A stretch of DNA of 64,000 nt from Chelonoidis abingdonii (GCF_003597395.2 NC_133772.1:143002852-143066851); one strand, 5' to 3'; positions 1 through 10,704 are shown, counted from the stretch's first letter. The notes: generated by a model not told the origin, from the sequence alone. Numbers and translations are program-made.

Positions 1-651
1 ATAGTTCTCTCGGGATGGACTTCACCTAGTAAGGAGGGAAATGACTTCTAGATGGAGGCTCGCTGACTCATTAAGAGAGCTTTAACTAGGAAGTTGGGGA
101 AGATGGTTGGGAGATGTCCAGAGATCTCCACGCCAGAATTAACCTGGAGAGGAAGTAAACAAAGTGAGAGGGATACGCTTGTGGACCGAAGAATTGACCC
201 AAGAGGAAAGCGGAGTAGAAACTAGACTAACGGGTGATGCTGGGTGGTAGAAGGTCTGTGCACAACGGGTAAAGAATGTCACTTGACGCCAAACGCCAAA
301 AATTAAAATGTCTGTACACTAATGCGAGGAGCCTAGGTAACAGATGGAGGAACTGGAGCTACTGGTGCAGGAAGTGAAACCGGATATTAAGGGATAACAG
401 AAACTGGTGGAATAGTACTCATGACTGGAGTACAGGTATTGAAGGCTATGTGCTGTTTAGAAAAGACAGGAGAAGAAGGAAAAGTGGTGGAGTAGCATTG
501 TACATCAATGATGAGGTTAACTGTAATGAAAAGAGTGATGGAAGGATAAGACAGAGTCTGTCTGGGCAAAATCACACTGGGTAAAAAAGCTACTAGAGCT
601 TCCTGAATAGTGCTTGGGTGTGCTACAGACGCCGGGATCTGATTTGGATAT

Positions 652-1303
652 TGTAGCAGAGTGGTCTCTCTCAGGCCCTGAAGGGGTTAAAAACAGCCCA
701 GGGAAGGGTGGGGGGCTGGAGCAAGCAGCCTTTTGAGCGGGGCTGATGGGGAAGTGGCTGCAGCTGGGCGACGCCCAACTGAGCAAGGCCTTATAAAAGG
801 GCAGGGAAGCCAAGGGCAGGAGTTCTCTCTGCGTTAGAGGGAGAAGGGCCTGGCTGCTGCAAGGGACCAGACAGTACTAGGTAAAGCAGTGTAGGGAAAG
901 GCAGAGGAGCTGGGGAGCTCCTGTCTGGAGACCCCAGGCTGTGGCCTAGATTAGGGCCAAGAGGTACTGGGGTTGCAGGGTGAACCCCAGGGGTAGGCCA
1001 AGGCAGCAGGCCCAAACCCTCTTGCATGATGAAGAGGCTAACACTGCAGTCTGCCCCAGGGTGTGGGGCTAGCTAACGCGGGAGTTGCCAAGACTCTGAG
1101 GCAAAGTGGGATAGCAGAGGGGAAACCCTGAAGGAAAAGGTTACTGCCAGGGGAAGAACACACGTAAAAGGGGCACCGGGTCCAGGGAGGGACACGGGGC
1201 CAGAAGGCGGATCACCGGTCTGCAGGGCGCTCCGAGCTGCGTATTTGAGCTAATTCTCTAAAGCAACCAGCGGAGGCGCCGCGGGTGAGTTCGCCCGGTT
1301 ACA
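652..1303 (+). mobile_element. solo LTR inside the CR1 LINE
   Basis: The segment starts TGTAGCAGAG and ends CGGTTACA, the TG...CA ends expected of an LTR. It carries a TATA-like 'cttataaaaggg' near 789-800 and has a GC-rich 3' half. The CR1 coding sequence to its left ('gatttggata') resumes on its right at 'atggattagagacctcttt', which shows an insertion. The style of the 5' end and of the 'ggaggcgccgcgggtgagt' stretch near the 3' end resembles the other LTRs here (18172, 19680-20479, 34869), so a Gypsy-type solo LTR is likely. A clean target-site duplication is not visible. Confidence 0.7.
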
Positions 1304-2030
1304 GAATGGATTAGAGACCTCTTTAATGTCTGAATGAAGTAAACACTAGGGGAAATGTGTGATCATGGGAGACTTCAACTTTCCGATATAGACTGGAGGA
1401 CAAGTGCTTGCAAGAATAATAGGGGTCAGATTTTTTGGATGTGATAGCGGCGATGGATTTTCACAAGTAGTGATGAGTACTGACAAGAGGGGATGCCACT
1501 TTAGGTTGTTTGGTGAGCAGTGAGGACCCGTAGAGAAATGGTGGTAGAGGACTACCTGGTTCGAGATACTGCATAGCTGATTCAGTTCAAACTAGATGGA
1601 GGATAACAAGTGATCGGATTAGGGTTTTTGACTTCTCAAGGGCTAATTTAAAGAGTTAAGGAAATTATTTAACGGAAGTGGATTGGACGGAGGAACTTGT
1701 GGATTTATGCGGAGGACGGCCCTGGATTACTTAAGTCGCAGCTGCAGAAAGTGCGGAAGCCTGCATCCCAAGAAAGGGGAAAAAAACCATGGCAGGAGTT
1801 GTAGGCCAGAGCGATGAGCAAGCATCTCAGAGAGGGGATTAGGAAAAAGCAGAAAGCTTACAGGGAGTGAGAAGAGGCGGGATTAGCAAGGGAAGCTACC
1901 TTAGTGAGGTCAGAACATGTAGGGATAAAGTGAGGAAAGGCTAAAAGCCACGTAGAACTGGACCTTGCAAGGAATTAAAACCAATAGTAAAGGTTGCTAC
2001 AGCCACATAAATAAGAAGAAACAAGAAAGA

Positions 2031-2130
2031 NNNNNNNNNNNNNNNNNNNNNNNNNNNNNNNNNNNNNNNNNNNNNNNNNNNNNNNNNNNNNNNNNNNNNN
2101 NNNNNNNNNNNNNNNNNNNNNNNNNNNNNN
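2031..2130. other. assembly gap (100 N)
   Basis: Exactly 100 N characters, the conventional placeholder for a gap of unknown size. It falls between the CR1 ORF2 linker and the CR1 3' untranslated tail, so the missing sequence probably includes the RT domain of that LINE. Confidence 0.98.
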
Positions 2131-2461
2131 GGTTTATGATCGCCATATTGGGTCGGGAAGGATTTTCCTCCAGGACGGTATTGGCAGGGCCCTGGAGTTT
2201 TTTCCCTTTCCTCCTGCCAGCGTGGGGCATGGGCTCGCTTCGCTGGTGATTCTTGCAGCTTGAGGTCTTCAAACACAATTTTGAGGGATTTTCAATAACT
2301 CAGTCATGGGTTAGGGGTTTTATAAAGTGGATGGTAGTTGTGGCCTTGCCTTGTGCAGGACGTCAGATGGATGTATTATTGGTCCCTCTGACCTTATGAG
2401 TCTTGAGTCTATGAGTTAAGGCAGATATTATTAGTACCCAGATTAAGTAGAGCCCTTTTCC

Positions 2462-3049
2462 TGCGTAAGGTTAAAGGGGCAGTTTCCAGAAGAAGCAAAC
2501 TTGCTGGAACCAATTATAGTGGGCAGGCTATTAGGACACCTGAGCAAAAGTAAGAAACTGCCTCAATTCAATATAGACAGGCTGGCTAATCAGGATAGTG
2601 AGTTAAAAAGGCTCACTTCAGTTTGGGGCGTTGTGTGTGTGTTAGAGCTGAGAGTGAGAGTGTGTCTAGCTGGGACTGAGGAGTACAGTGTTATCAGAGA
2701 CCAGGAGGAAGGTCTTGTGGTGCAGGATTAAGAAGATGTTTGGATGGAGGCCATGGGGAAGTTAGCCCAGGGAGTTTAGCTGTCGTTGCAGCTGTATCAG
2801 GATGGCCACTCTAGACAGCTTGCATCCCAGGGCCCTGGGCTGGAACCCGGAGGTAGAGGGAGGGCCTAGGGTTCCCCCCAAACCTTCCCAACTCCTGATC
2901 ACACAGGAGGAATTCGACCTTGGACTGTGGCTTCTACAAGAGGAAGGTCTCTGGGCTGTTTCCTGACCCACCTGGTGCATCTCTGAGGCGAGCAATCTTG
3001 ACAATAAGCTCAGGTACCCACCAAGGCTAGAGGACGGAACTCTGTCACA
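2462..3049 (+). mobile_element. Gypsy-type solo LTR
   Basis: Recognised as a turtle LTR-type repeat. It has a TATA-like 'gttaaaaaggctcactt' near 2602, a downstream 'accaggaggaaggtc' block, then 'gggccctgggctggaacccgg' followed by a proline-rich-looking 'gggcctagggttcccccc' stretch shared with the LTRs at 18.6 kb, 20.0 kb (-), 35.2 kb and 48.6 kb (-). It ends in 'ctctgtcaca'. The 3' end is reasonably placed; the 5' end is approximate because the first bases are diverged. No long open frame is convincing. Confidence 0.6.
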
Positions 3050-3283
3050 GGTCCTGTTGAAGCTCGTGAGGCTTCCAAGATTTTGATCCATTCTCTTCCG
3101 CCGCCCCCCCAATAAGAAGTTCAACCAATAACACATAAAAGTTGCATTGTAATACAACAGACTTCCTAAAATACTAAACTTAATTCATTAAGGTTTTACT
3201 AATTCAAGTAGAGACTTTTCCAGGAAATTGTCATCTCTGTATCCAACTGCTCTCTCTGTGTAGGACTAGAAAGGGGCCTGACA
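3050..3283. other. spacer without recognised feature
   Basis: Moderately AT-rich sequence between the LTR and the next LINE, with a short C-run near 3103. No gene, RNA or repeat recognised. Confidence 0.5.
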
Positions 3284-3426
3284 TAGAAAAATTGAATATG
3301 AAGGGTTGGAAGGACCTCAGGTCATCTAGTCCAACCCCGCGCACAATCAGCACCAATCCCAATTAATCATCTCATCAGGGCTTTGTCAAGCCTGACCTTA
3401 AAACTTCTCAGAAGGAGTTCCACCAA
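3284..3426 (-). mobile_element. CR1 LINE 3' end, left part
   Basis: Reverse-strand CR1 3' end: 'gaagggttggaaggacctcaggtcatctagtccaacccc' is the classic reptile and bird CR1 tail read in antisense. It is cut at 'gagttccaccaa' by the provirus and resumes at 7441. This half therefore belongs to the same insertion as 7441-7985. Confidence 0.9.
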
Positions 3427-4567
3427 TGGTCAATAAGTAGATAGGTAATGGTTAAGGGTTAATTTTCTTTTGCCTGTAAAGGGTGAACAAAGGGAACCAA
3501 ACACCTGACAGGAGACCAATCAGAGAACTGGATTGTTTAAAAGTAGGGGCGGGATTGTATACTGAGGGTCTTTGTTGTTTCTCGGCTTATGGGTAAACAA
3601 GCTTTTCTTCTAACTCATCTATTCTCAAATTTCTACTAAAAGTCTTGAGTACAATGGAAAACAAAGTAATTCGGCTTTGAGAGCTTGTGTTGTATTTACA
3701 GGTGTGTTGATTGCTGGGTCTTTTGTTTTCTCGGCTGTGAGAAAACAAGCTTTTCTTCTTCTACCTCCCTCTGCTTTCAAATCTTCTCCTAAACATCTGT
3801 GAGTACAAAAAGGAAGCAAAGTAATTCGGCTGTGATGAGCTTTGTGTTGATTTTCAGGTGTGTTGATTTGCTGGACTGGTTTAACGGGGCTATCTTTTAA
3901 ATCAGACTGTTTATTCATATTTCTTATAAGCAGAGCCTGTATTGAGTTTCTTAATGCAAGATTATTGTTCTGTAGTTGTCTTTCTTTTATTATAAGATAT
4001 CTTCTTAAAACTTGTGGAAGTTTCTTTCCTAGTGAGGCAAAGGGAAAGGAATTTTGTGCCCAAGAGCTCTGTTACATCTGTGACAGGCAAAGGTGCGGGG
4101 GAAGGGAAAAGCCCAGGCTGTGGGTTATTTCCTATTGTTCCAGGGCAGAAAAGGCTCCGGGAAAGAGAGAAAGAATCAGCTCTGTTCTCTTGTGTTTGAG
4201 GTTTTTCTCTAGTTACGGGCTACCAGACCAGGGAGGGGTGAATCTCCTGGTGTGTAAACTGTGATTACTTTGATTGGCTGCTCGAGGAGGTAATAGCTCT
4301 CTTGGTTTTGCATTCAAGGAGTGAAGCTAGTCTCGCACCGGCGTAACCCAGGGAGCGGGGGAAGCTGGGGAGAGGGAGAGGAGACCCAGGGTTCTGGGTC
4401 TTGGGGGTCCCCAGGAAAGGTTGGTGACTCAGGGGTATCTAGGAACCCCAATAGTCCTAGTTGGTGGCAGCGAGATAGATCCAAGCTGGGTATAAGCTTG
4501 GGGAGGTTCACAGTAAACGCCTAGATTTTGTACGCTAAAGTCCAGATCTGGACAGACGTTTAGTACA
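3427..4567 (+). repeat. 5' LTR of the Gypsy-type element
   Basis: Starts near 'tggtcaataagtagatagg', matching 'tgtcataagtgatagg' at the 3' LTR start, and ends near 'gacgtttagtaca', matching 'gacgttaca' at the 3' LTR end. At about 1141 bp it is longer than the 831-bp 3' LTR. Part of the excess is an internal tandem duplication (3566-3875). The rest is a segment around 4030-4200 poorly matched in the 3' LTR. A possible primer-binding region starts 'tggaggcagcgg' at 4568. Confidence 0.8.
3566..3875 (+). repeat. tandem duplication of about 150 bp within the 5' LTR
   Basis: Copy 1 (about 3566-3715) and copy 2 (about 3716-3875) both run from 'gggtcttt(t)gtt...ctcggct' through 'aaacaagcttttcttct' and 'aaagtaattcggct' to 'aggtgtgttgatt'. 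The 3' LTR at 6745-6895 has a single copy. The copies differ at many sites, so the duplication is not recent or the local sequence is error-prone. Confidence 0.8.
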
Positions 4568-4792
4568 TGGAGGCAGCGGTATTGGAAGTACGAATCCAGA
4601 AGCCAAGCTACATTATTTTCTTTTTTCTGCTAGGGATTAGCACGGAAAAGGGTTGGTTTTAAAGTGCTAGAGAAAATTTTTTTTTCTGCTTGCTCTAGCA
4701 GCTTGCATTGTAGCAGAGTCATTAAAGACAACCCATTACATATCTTTTGTTAAACAATTGGAACTTAAGTACCAGCCAGCAAACGCACACAG

Positions 4793-5513
4793 GTGAATAC
4801 AGTAGCTTTTGTTTGGTTCAATTGCCTGTCAAACAGAGCTAGAGCAAGTTCAAATCAGTTGCTAGGCAATCTCAGGAGGCAGAAAGCCGCAATTCAGGCA
4901 ACAAACACCAGAGGGCACCACAACACAAGAAAACAGAAACCATGTCTACCAAACATGCCTAAAGCAGGAACTTGCTAGACTAGAGGCAGAGGAAACAAAT
5001 AAAAGCAGCCGAGCACAAACGAGACATGGAAAGAGAGTCCAAGAAATGGAGATGAGACAAAAAGAAAAGACGCTGCTTACAAAAGAGAACAAGCAGCCCA
5101 ACAGGAAGCTTAAACAGGAACAAGCAGCCCAAAGAGCAGCCTTCAAACGAGAGATGAACTACAGAGAAAGGCTCACAAGCAGGCCTTGGAAATTAGAACG
5201 GGCTAAGCATGACAGACCCAGCAAATCCTACCCTCCGGCGCCAGTTGTTGTTCCACCGCACGGAAATTTCCCAACTACAAAGCAGGTGATGACACAGAAA
5301 CTGTCTGTGCTACCAGAGACCCGAGTGAGGTAGGACCCAGATCCATTGCAACGGCTGAACCAGCCACAGCACCTCCATCCCCAGAACCGGAACTGGAACA
5401 GCAAACCCGCACCAGCACAAGCAAGTGCAAGCACATCTGCACCCCAACGCCAGAAGGACCAACGATTCTCAGCTGGCAGAAGCAACAGACAACCATACCG
5501 AAGAGGCTCAGGC
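4793..5513 (+). pseudogene. gag-like remnant of the Gypsy-type element
   Basis: Broken open frames rich in Glu, Lys, Gln and Arg (clearest at 5046-5333) suggest a charged coiled coil, followed by a Pro/Ala/Gln-rich stretch to about 5510. This composition and the position after the 5' LTR fit a gag region. No CCHC zinc knuckle is visible. Stops and frameshifts make it nonfunctional. The assignment is by position and composition only. Confidence 0.45.
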
Positions 5514-5869
5514 AGAGCCTGAAATACCACCAGGTGCACCAGCGGACAGCGGTACACCAGCTACAGAAACCACCCCATCATCTACATCACTTCCAGAGGG
5601 ACCAAGCCCAAGTCCCCAGTCTGAGGAAAACTGGTGTCCCAGCTTCAAGGGAACAGTTCCAGACTGAGCAGGAAGCAGATGACAGCCTTCAGAAAGCTTG
5701 GTGGTGGCACGGAACAACCCACGCTTTCTCAGCTCTTCTGACCGATCCGGTTTGTTTAGACAAGGACTTTTATACAGGAAAATTCTTTCTGGTGGACGCC
5801 GGAAGAAGGGCAGCCGCACAAACGGTTGGTGGTTCCACTAAATACAGGGGGAGCTCTTAAGCTTAGCCC

Positions 5870-6240
5870 ATGATCATCCAGTGGTCATGCTGGGGTGAAC
5901 AGAACCAAAGACAGGTTGGGGAAGTCCTTCTACTGGAGGGGATGGGCAAGGAAGTGCCCAGTATGTCCAGTCTTGTGAGGTGTGCCAAAGAGTGGGAAGC
6001 CTCAAGATCTGGTCAGGCTCCTCTCCAGCCACTCCCCATAATTGAGGTCCCATTTCAGCGAGTAGCTGTGGATATTCTGTGCGTTTTCCAGAAAGACACC
6101 CAGGGGAAAGCAGTACGTACTGACTTTCGTGGACTTGCTACCCGATGGCCAGAAGCAGTGGCTCTAGGTAACACCAGAGCTAAAGCGGTGTGCCAGGCCC
6201 TAACAGACATTTTTCGCCAGGGTAGGTGGGCCTCCGATAC
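5870..6240 (+). pseudogene. integrase remnant (Gypsy-type pol)
   Basis: The frame from 5870 gives a piece like the junction between the integrase zinc-binding region and its catalytic core. It includes 'PLPIIEVPFQRVAVDI' (about 6032-6077), where the Asp in 'AVDI' would be the first catalytic acidic residue, and then 'ATRWPEAVAL'. The rest of the catalytic triad is absent because the sequence jumps near 6240 into RNase H-like sequence. It is truncated at both ends and not functional. Confidence 0.75.
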
Positions 6241-6450
6241 GGGTCAGTCAGTGAAAAGGAATGCTATGCCATTGTGTACGCCTTGGAAAAGCTACGCCCA
6301 TACGTTTGGGGATGGTGGTTCCAGCTACAAACTGACCATGCTGCGCTAAAGTGGCTTCATACAGCCAAAGAACAACCCAAAACTTCTTCGTTGGAGTCTA
6401 GCTCTCAAAGAGGTTGATTTGAAATTCAACACATTTCAGGAGTTTCCGGA
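6241..6450 (+). pseudogene. RNase H remnant (Gypsy-type pol)
   Basis: From 6241 the reading frame matches the end of a Gypsy RNase H domain: 'SEKECYAIVYALEKLRPY', then 'TDHAALKWLHT', where the Asp of 'TDH' is a conserved catalytic-site residue. It ends in a stop near 6416 with faint continuation to about 6450. In canonical Gypsy pol this domain lies upstream of integrase; here it lies downstream. Confidence 0.75.
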
Positions 6451-6609
6451 ATACACTGGTTAAAACTTTTCTTAAGATGAAAAAAGTCTTGTAGTTTACA
6501 TGCTTACTAGTATATGTACGGTGCATGTGTTGTATTACTCTGTTAGTTTAAAGTTCTAGTAGAAATCACCTCCAGTGACATTTTGCACTGTCTGTGGATT
6601 TGGGGGGCA

Positions 6610-7440
6610 TGTCATAAGTGATAGGTAGAGGGTTAATTTTCTTTTGCCTGTAAGGGTGAACAAAGGAACCAACACCTGACCAGAGGACCAATCAGAGAAC
6701 TGGATTGTTTAAAAGTCAGGGGCGGGAATTTGTATACTGAGGGTCTTTGTTGTTTCCTCGGCTGTGGGTAAACAAGCTTTTCTTCTAACTCCATCTTATT
6801 TCAAAGTTCTCCTAAACATCTGTGAGTACAAAAGGAAACAAAGTAATAGGCTGTTATATGCTTGTGTTGTATTTACACTGTATGTTGATTTGCTGGACTG
6901 GTTTAAACGGGGCTATCTTTAAATCAGACTGTTTATTCATATTTTCTTATAAGCAAGAGCCTGTATTGAGTTTCTTAATGCAAGATTATTGTTCTGTATT
7001 TTCTTTCTTTTTATATAAAGTTCTTTTTTAAAACCTGGCTGAGGTTTTTGGGGTTTCTCTAGTGAGGCTACAGGAAGGGGGTTGGAAAATCTCTTTATAT
7101 TAGCTTTACTAGATTTGAATGCATCGCCTCAGGGGGAGGTGATTTCCCTCTTTGTTTTGCCTTCAAGGAGTTAAGTACTGCATCGCCCAGGCTCACCCAG
7201 GAAGGGGGGGAAGCTGGGGATGAGATAGGGAGACCCAGGGGTCTGGTCTTGGGGGTCTTCCCAAAGGAAGTTGGGAGTCCACAGAGGGGGTCCCCCAAGG
7301 AGTATTTGGGGAATCCAGGCTGATAAGAGCCTAATTCTTATCTGGTGGCAGCGAGAAAATATCCAAGCTGGTAATGAGCTTGGGGGATTCAGATAAACAC
7401 CAATGTTGAACTCTAAGTCCAGATCTGGGACGACGTTACA
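6610..7440 (+). repeat. 3' LTR of the Gypsy-type element
   Basis: Starts TGTCATAAGTGATAGG directly after a purine-rich tract ('ggatttggggggca') and ends 'gacgacgttaca'. It shares long blocks with the 5' LTR but has one copy of the segment that is duplicated there. It is followed at once by 'caaccacactccctagg', where the host CR1 resumes. Confidence 0.85.
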
Positions 7441-7985
7441 CAACCACACTCCCTAGGTAACCCATTCCAGTGCTTCACCACCCTCCTAGTGAAAAAGTTT
7501 TTCCTAATATCCAACCTAGACCTCACCACTGCAGCGTTGAGACCATTACTCCTTGTTCTGTCATCTGCCACCACTGAGAATAGTCTAGATCCCCCTCTCT
7601 GGAACCCCCTTTCAGATAGTTGAAAGCAGCTATCAAATCCCCCTCATTCTTCTCTTCTGCAGATAAACAATCCAGTTCCCTCAGTCTCTTCTCAAAAGTC
7701 ATGTGCTCAGCCCCCTAATCATTTTGTTGCCCTCGCTGGACTTTTCCAATTTTTCCACATCCTTCTTGTATGTTGGGGCCCAAAACTGGACACAGTACTC
7801 CAGATGAGGCCTCCCCAATGTCAAATAGAGGGGAATGATCCGTCCTCGATCTGCTGCAATGCCCTACTTATACAGCCCCAAATGCCTTAGCCTTGTTGGC
7901 AACAAGGGCACACTGCTGACTCATATCCAGCTTCTTTCATCCACTGTAACCCTAAGTCCTTTCCTGTTACCCTTCTCAGGGTTGC
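7441..7985 (-). mobile_element. CR1 LINE, right part of the interrupted copy
   Basis: Antisense CR1 ORF2 C-terminal region and start of the 3' tail. Seen on the plus strand as 'cccattccagtgcttcaccaccctcctagtgaaa', 'ttcctaatatccaacctagacctc', 'ctccttgttctgtcatctgccacc', and 'gtatgttggggcccaaaactggacacagtactccag', the reverse of the region coding the C-terminal ORF2 motif. It is continuous with 3284-3426 once the provirus is removed. It ends near 'ttcctgttacccttctcaggg'. Confidence 0.9.
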
Positions 7986-8640
7986 AATGATTCATTCTTG
8001 GTACTTAGATATTACAGTGATGAGAGCCATGGATACCCACGGCAAGAGGAGGTGGAAATCTCATCCCTATCCTCCACTAGCTATATGTAGTTGAAACAAT
8101 CTGTTTGGCCTGGCAGCCTTTGAGGAACCCACTTACCCTGACATCATCCCCTAGACCCTGATTACCACGATAACTTCAGTCAAGGCTCGCTGACCAGCCC
8201 TTTCCTTTATAAAGACAGGCAGTATTATGACGGGTATGCTAGCCCACGACGAGTGCCAAACGCAAAGAGCAAACTCGGCAACCAAGGGTGTGCTGAGATC
8301 CAGAATGGGGAAAGCAGGAAAAAAAAAGGCAGCGCAAACATCAGACTAACAGAAAGAAAATACTGAATGGCAGGCTGGGGAAAGAAAAGGGACAAAAAGA
8401 TGGGAAGAAGACGACAATTAAACAGACAAACGGGTGATACAGCAACTGTACTTACAATTCCAATGCACCTACATTACCTCCCCTATATGTTGTATATCCA
8501 CGTATTCCAGTCTGCTATACAGAGGTCTTGGAAGGGTTAATACATGAATGTTTGCAGAGCTTTTGAGATCTTCAGCTGGAAAACATAGAAAGGGAAACTA
8601 TTGTTGCCATGTTTTAATTAGCTCTCTTATTTTGAGACAC
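7986..8640. other. no gene recognised
   Basis: Mixed-composition sequence with an A-rich patch near 8320-8400. I see no exon, RNA or recognisable repeat. Confidence 0.5.
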
Positions 8641-8647
8641 AAAGGAG

Positions 8648-8725
8648 AAGTGACTTCCTCAAGGTCAGGGAGCACATCAGTGCCAGGCCTAGGGATGCAA
8701 TCCAGGTCTCATGCCCTGACCAGGT
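8648..8725 (+). mobile_element. MIR-type SINE fragment
   Basis: 'gtgacttcctcaaggtcagggagcacatcagtgccaggcctaggg' followed by 'atccaggtctcatgccctgacc' matches the 3' half of a MIR-type SINE in sense orientation. It is short and diverged. Confidence 0.65.
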
Positions 8726-10700
8726 GTCATCTCTTCTTTGTCATCTCTGACTTGGGCACTTATTTCCCAGCAGTCTGCTCGCCATCAGATCCAAAGGAAC
8801 CAAATTATTGCAAAATCAATTGGTTTTGCCCAGTCTGAATTGCTCCAGAAGTTTAGTTGTAACTGGAAGGCCAGGAGATGTGTCCTTTAATGGAACAAGC
8901 CCATGTGCCCGCGCCGCTGATTCTACGATGCAGGAAAGCCCTTGTGTATTCTAGACATTGTGCAAAACTCTGGGATGCTTCACCACCATTAGAAAAAAGC
9001 ACTCTGCCATATGGTCTGAACATTCCGCCCGGGTGCCTGACTAATTCTCTGCAACGTTGGAGTGGGCTGAGGGTAATTTAGTATAATAATTTGTATTTAA
9101 GAGTTGTCTCAATATTTCACTTCTCTATTGAATTGGCTATAATGCATCATCCTAATCACCTCTCCCCGGTCAGTTGAATTTATGTGCCTGCCATTATCAG
9201 ACTTGAAGGATGGTAGGCACAACCTTTCTTTCTTATTTTGATTAGGAAACCACTTTTAGTTTTGGAAAGGTCAGAGTGTCTGCTTTCCTGAAGATGATCA
9301 TATGTATCAATTTAAAGCATTAGTCTAGAGACATGAAGTAGTTTTCCTACATTCAAATCGTTTATTGGTCTTGGTACACAGGACTGACTTTATATTACCA
9401 GGAGGGACTTACACTGAGTACAGGCATCAGTGTAAATGGCATAGTTCCATTGACTTCAGTTTGCACGCTCTGAGGAACCAGTTCATTTTCTTTTGTGAAG
9501 CGGTACAAAAAACATTTGAGTGAAAGTTATCTCAAAGGATATAAGATCAATATCACTGGGGGCTGGGACCAGATTTCCAAAAGGGCTAAGCACCCTGCAC
9601 CTCACGCTCAAATTGCACCAGTGTAACAAAAATTGGGTTTTAATTTGATATAGTTCAACCAGTGCAAACCTCTGTGTGGATGTATTTAAAGATGTGTACG
9701 AGTGACTTGTATTGATTTTGTTTAAATCAATACAAGCCTGTTGCAGACTGATTTAACCTGTGTTGGAGTTTGCCTTTTTTTCTGAGGGGAAAAAAAACCA
9801 AACCAAACAAAAAAAAAAACTATTAAAAAACTTATCTTCCTTAACCCAGGACAATTGGCTGTACAGAAAAGGTCTGATTGGCTGGGTTTGTCCAAAGAAT
9901 TCAGCTGTGATTTAGGCACTGAAATGAAGTATCTAGATTTTCATTACAGCTTGTCACTTAGCAGCTGCCATTATTCTCTCAGAATTAAGCCTCACAGTAA
10001 AGACAATCTCACTCTGTTATTCTAAGACAAAAGTAAAATCAATGTCCCTGTAATAATAAAACCTAAATAAAGGCATGTTTGCTACCAAAGGAAACCACAC
10101 CACATGCATTTTTTTTATCACTATTGTATTTTAAATAGTGGATATCAACTTTGAAACCACTGAACCTGGCACAATTTGTATCGAGGTTTTTTTTTAATAT
10201 TGGATAAAATTATAGATTCTGTTTCATGATCCATGCAATTAGCTTCTCATCCTCTCTGCTAACTTATTAATGTGCAACTAATTTATTTTGCATCCAGGAC
10301 ATAAGCAAAAGTAAAATCAATAATACGCATGTAGTAAAATTTTAATGCACTACTGACATAAGAGAAAAGAATATGCCATCGCATAAATACATAATGTTCA
10401 ACTGTTATATGTATTTTAAAATAAAGGATACTGATCTGAAAAGCAACAACACTTTTGGTTTTCCATACACCTGACTCTGCCAAGGAGATTTCATACGATA
10501 TATAAGAGAGAGCTGGTGGGAATAAAAGGTAAGTATGTTTAATTAAAAATTTTAAAATTTGACTTAGAAGCTTTTTGAGAGTTTAAAATAAGTGAAATTT
10601 TTCTTTTTGTTGAAGGGTGGTGTGAACTAATGGATTATTACATCAGAAATAAAGGGCTGTGGTCACTGAAAGTAACTCCTTATGTAATGGAGGATATATC
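8726..10700. other. unique AT-rich sequence, no gene recognised
   Basis: Long stretch of ordinary noncoding sequence with poly-A/T patches (about 9771-9830 and 10110-10200). Faint relics occur, such as 'ggaccagatttccaaaagggctaagcaccc' near 9570, which looks like a decayed ancient repeat. Open frames are short and have no recognisable domain. Confidence 0.5.
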
Positions 10701-10704
10701 GCCT

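Larger units (their letters stand above)
1..2416 (+). mobile_element. CR1-clade LINE, endonuclease to 3' end, interrupted
   Basis: A non-LTR retrotransposon copy. Conceptual translation from about 300 to 650 resembles the CR1 ORF2 apurinic-type endonuclease: a 'TNARSLG' start, then a 'TETWW'-like motif, then a 'SGGVALYIND' block. From about 1306 the same frame family resumes with an 'MGDFNFP'-like block (about 1365-1390), and the linker to the RT domain runs up to 2030. After an N gap, 2131-2416 matches the CR1 3' untranslated tail: 'gcttgaggtcttcaaaca', 'aataactcagtcatgggttag', and a terminal 'cttatgagtcttgagtctatgag'. Many stops and frameshifts are present, so it is dead. It is split by a solo LTR (652-1303) and by the gap. 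The LINE class is well supported; the subfamily is not assigned. Confidence 0.85.
3427..7440 (+). mobile_element. Gypsy-type LTR retrotransposon with two LTRs, internally deleted and dead
   Basis: A two-LTR element of about 4 kb inserted in an antisense CR1. The LTRs share long blocks: 'gggttaattttcttttgcctg', 'ccaatcagagaactggattg', 'aagtccagatctgg'. The interior (4568-6609) holds a coiled-coil-rich gag-like remnant, an integrase remnant and an RNase H remnant, all broken. A purine-rich tract (about 6597-6609) precedes the 3' LTR, as expected. The interior is only about 2 kb, so most of pol, including the RT, is missing. The RNase H and integrase similarities point to Ty3/Gypsy rather than a vertebrate retrovirus. 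The CR1 sequence on both sides joins at the insertion point. Confidence 0.85.

Noticed and set aside
2762..3157. 131-codon minus-strand ORF
   Set aside because: Antisense shadow of the Gypsy-type LTR.
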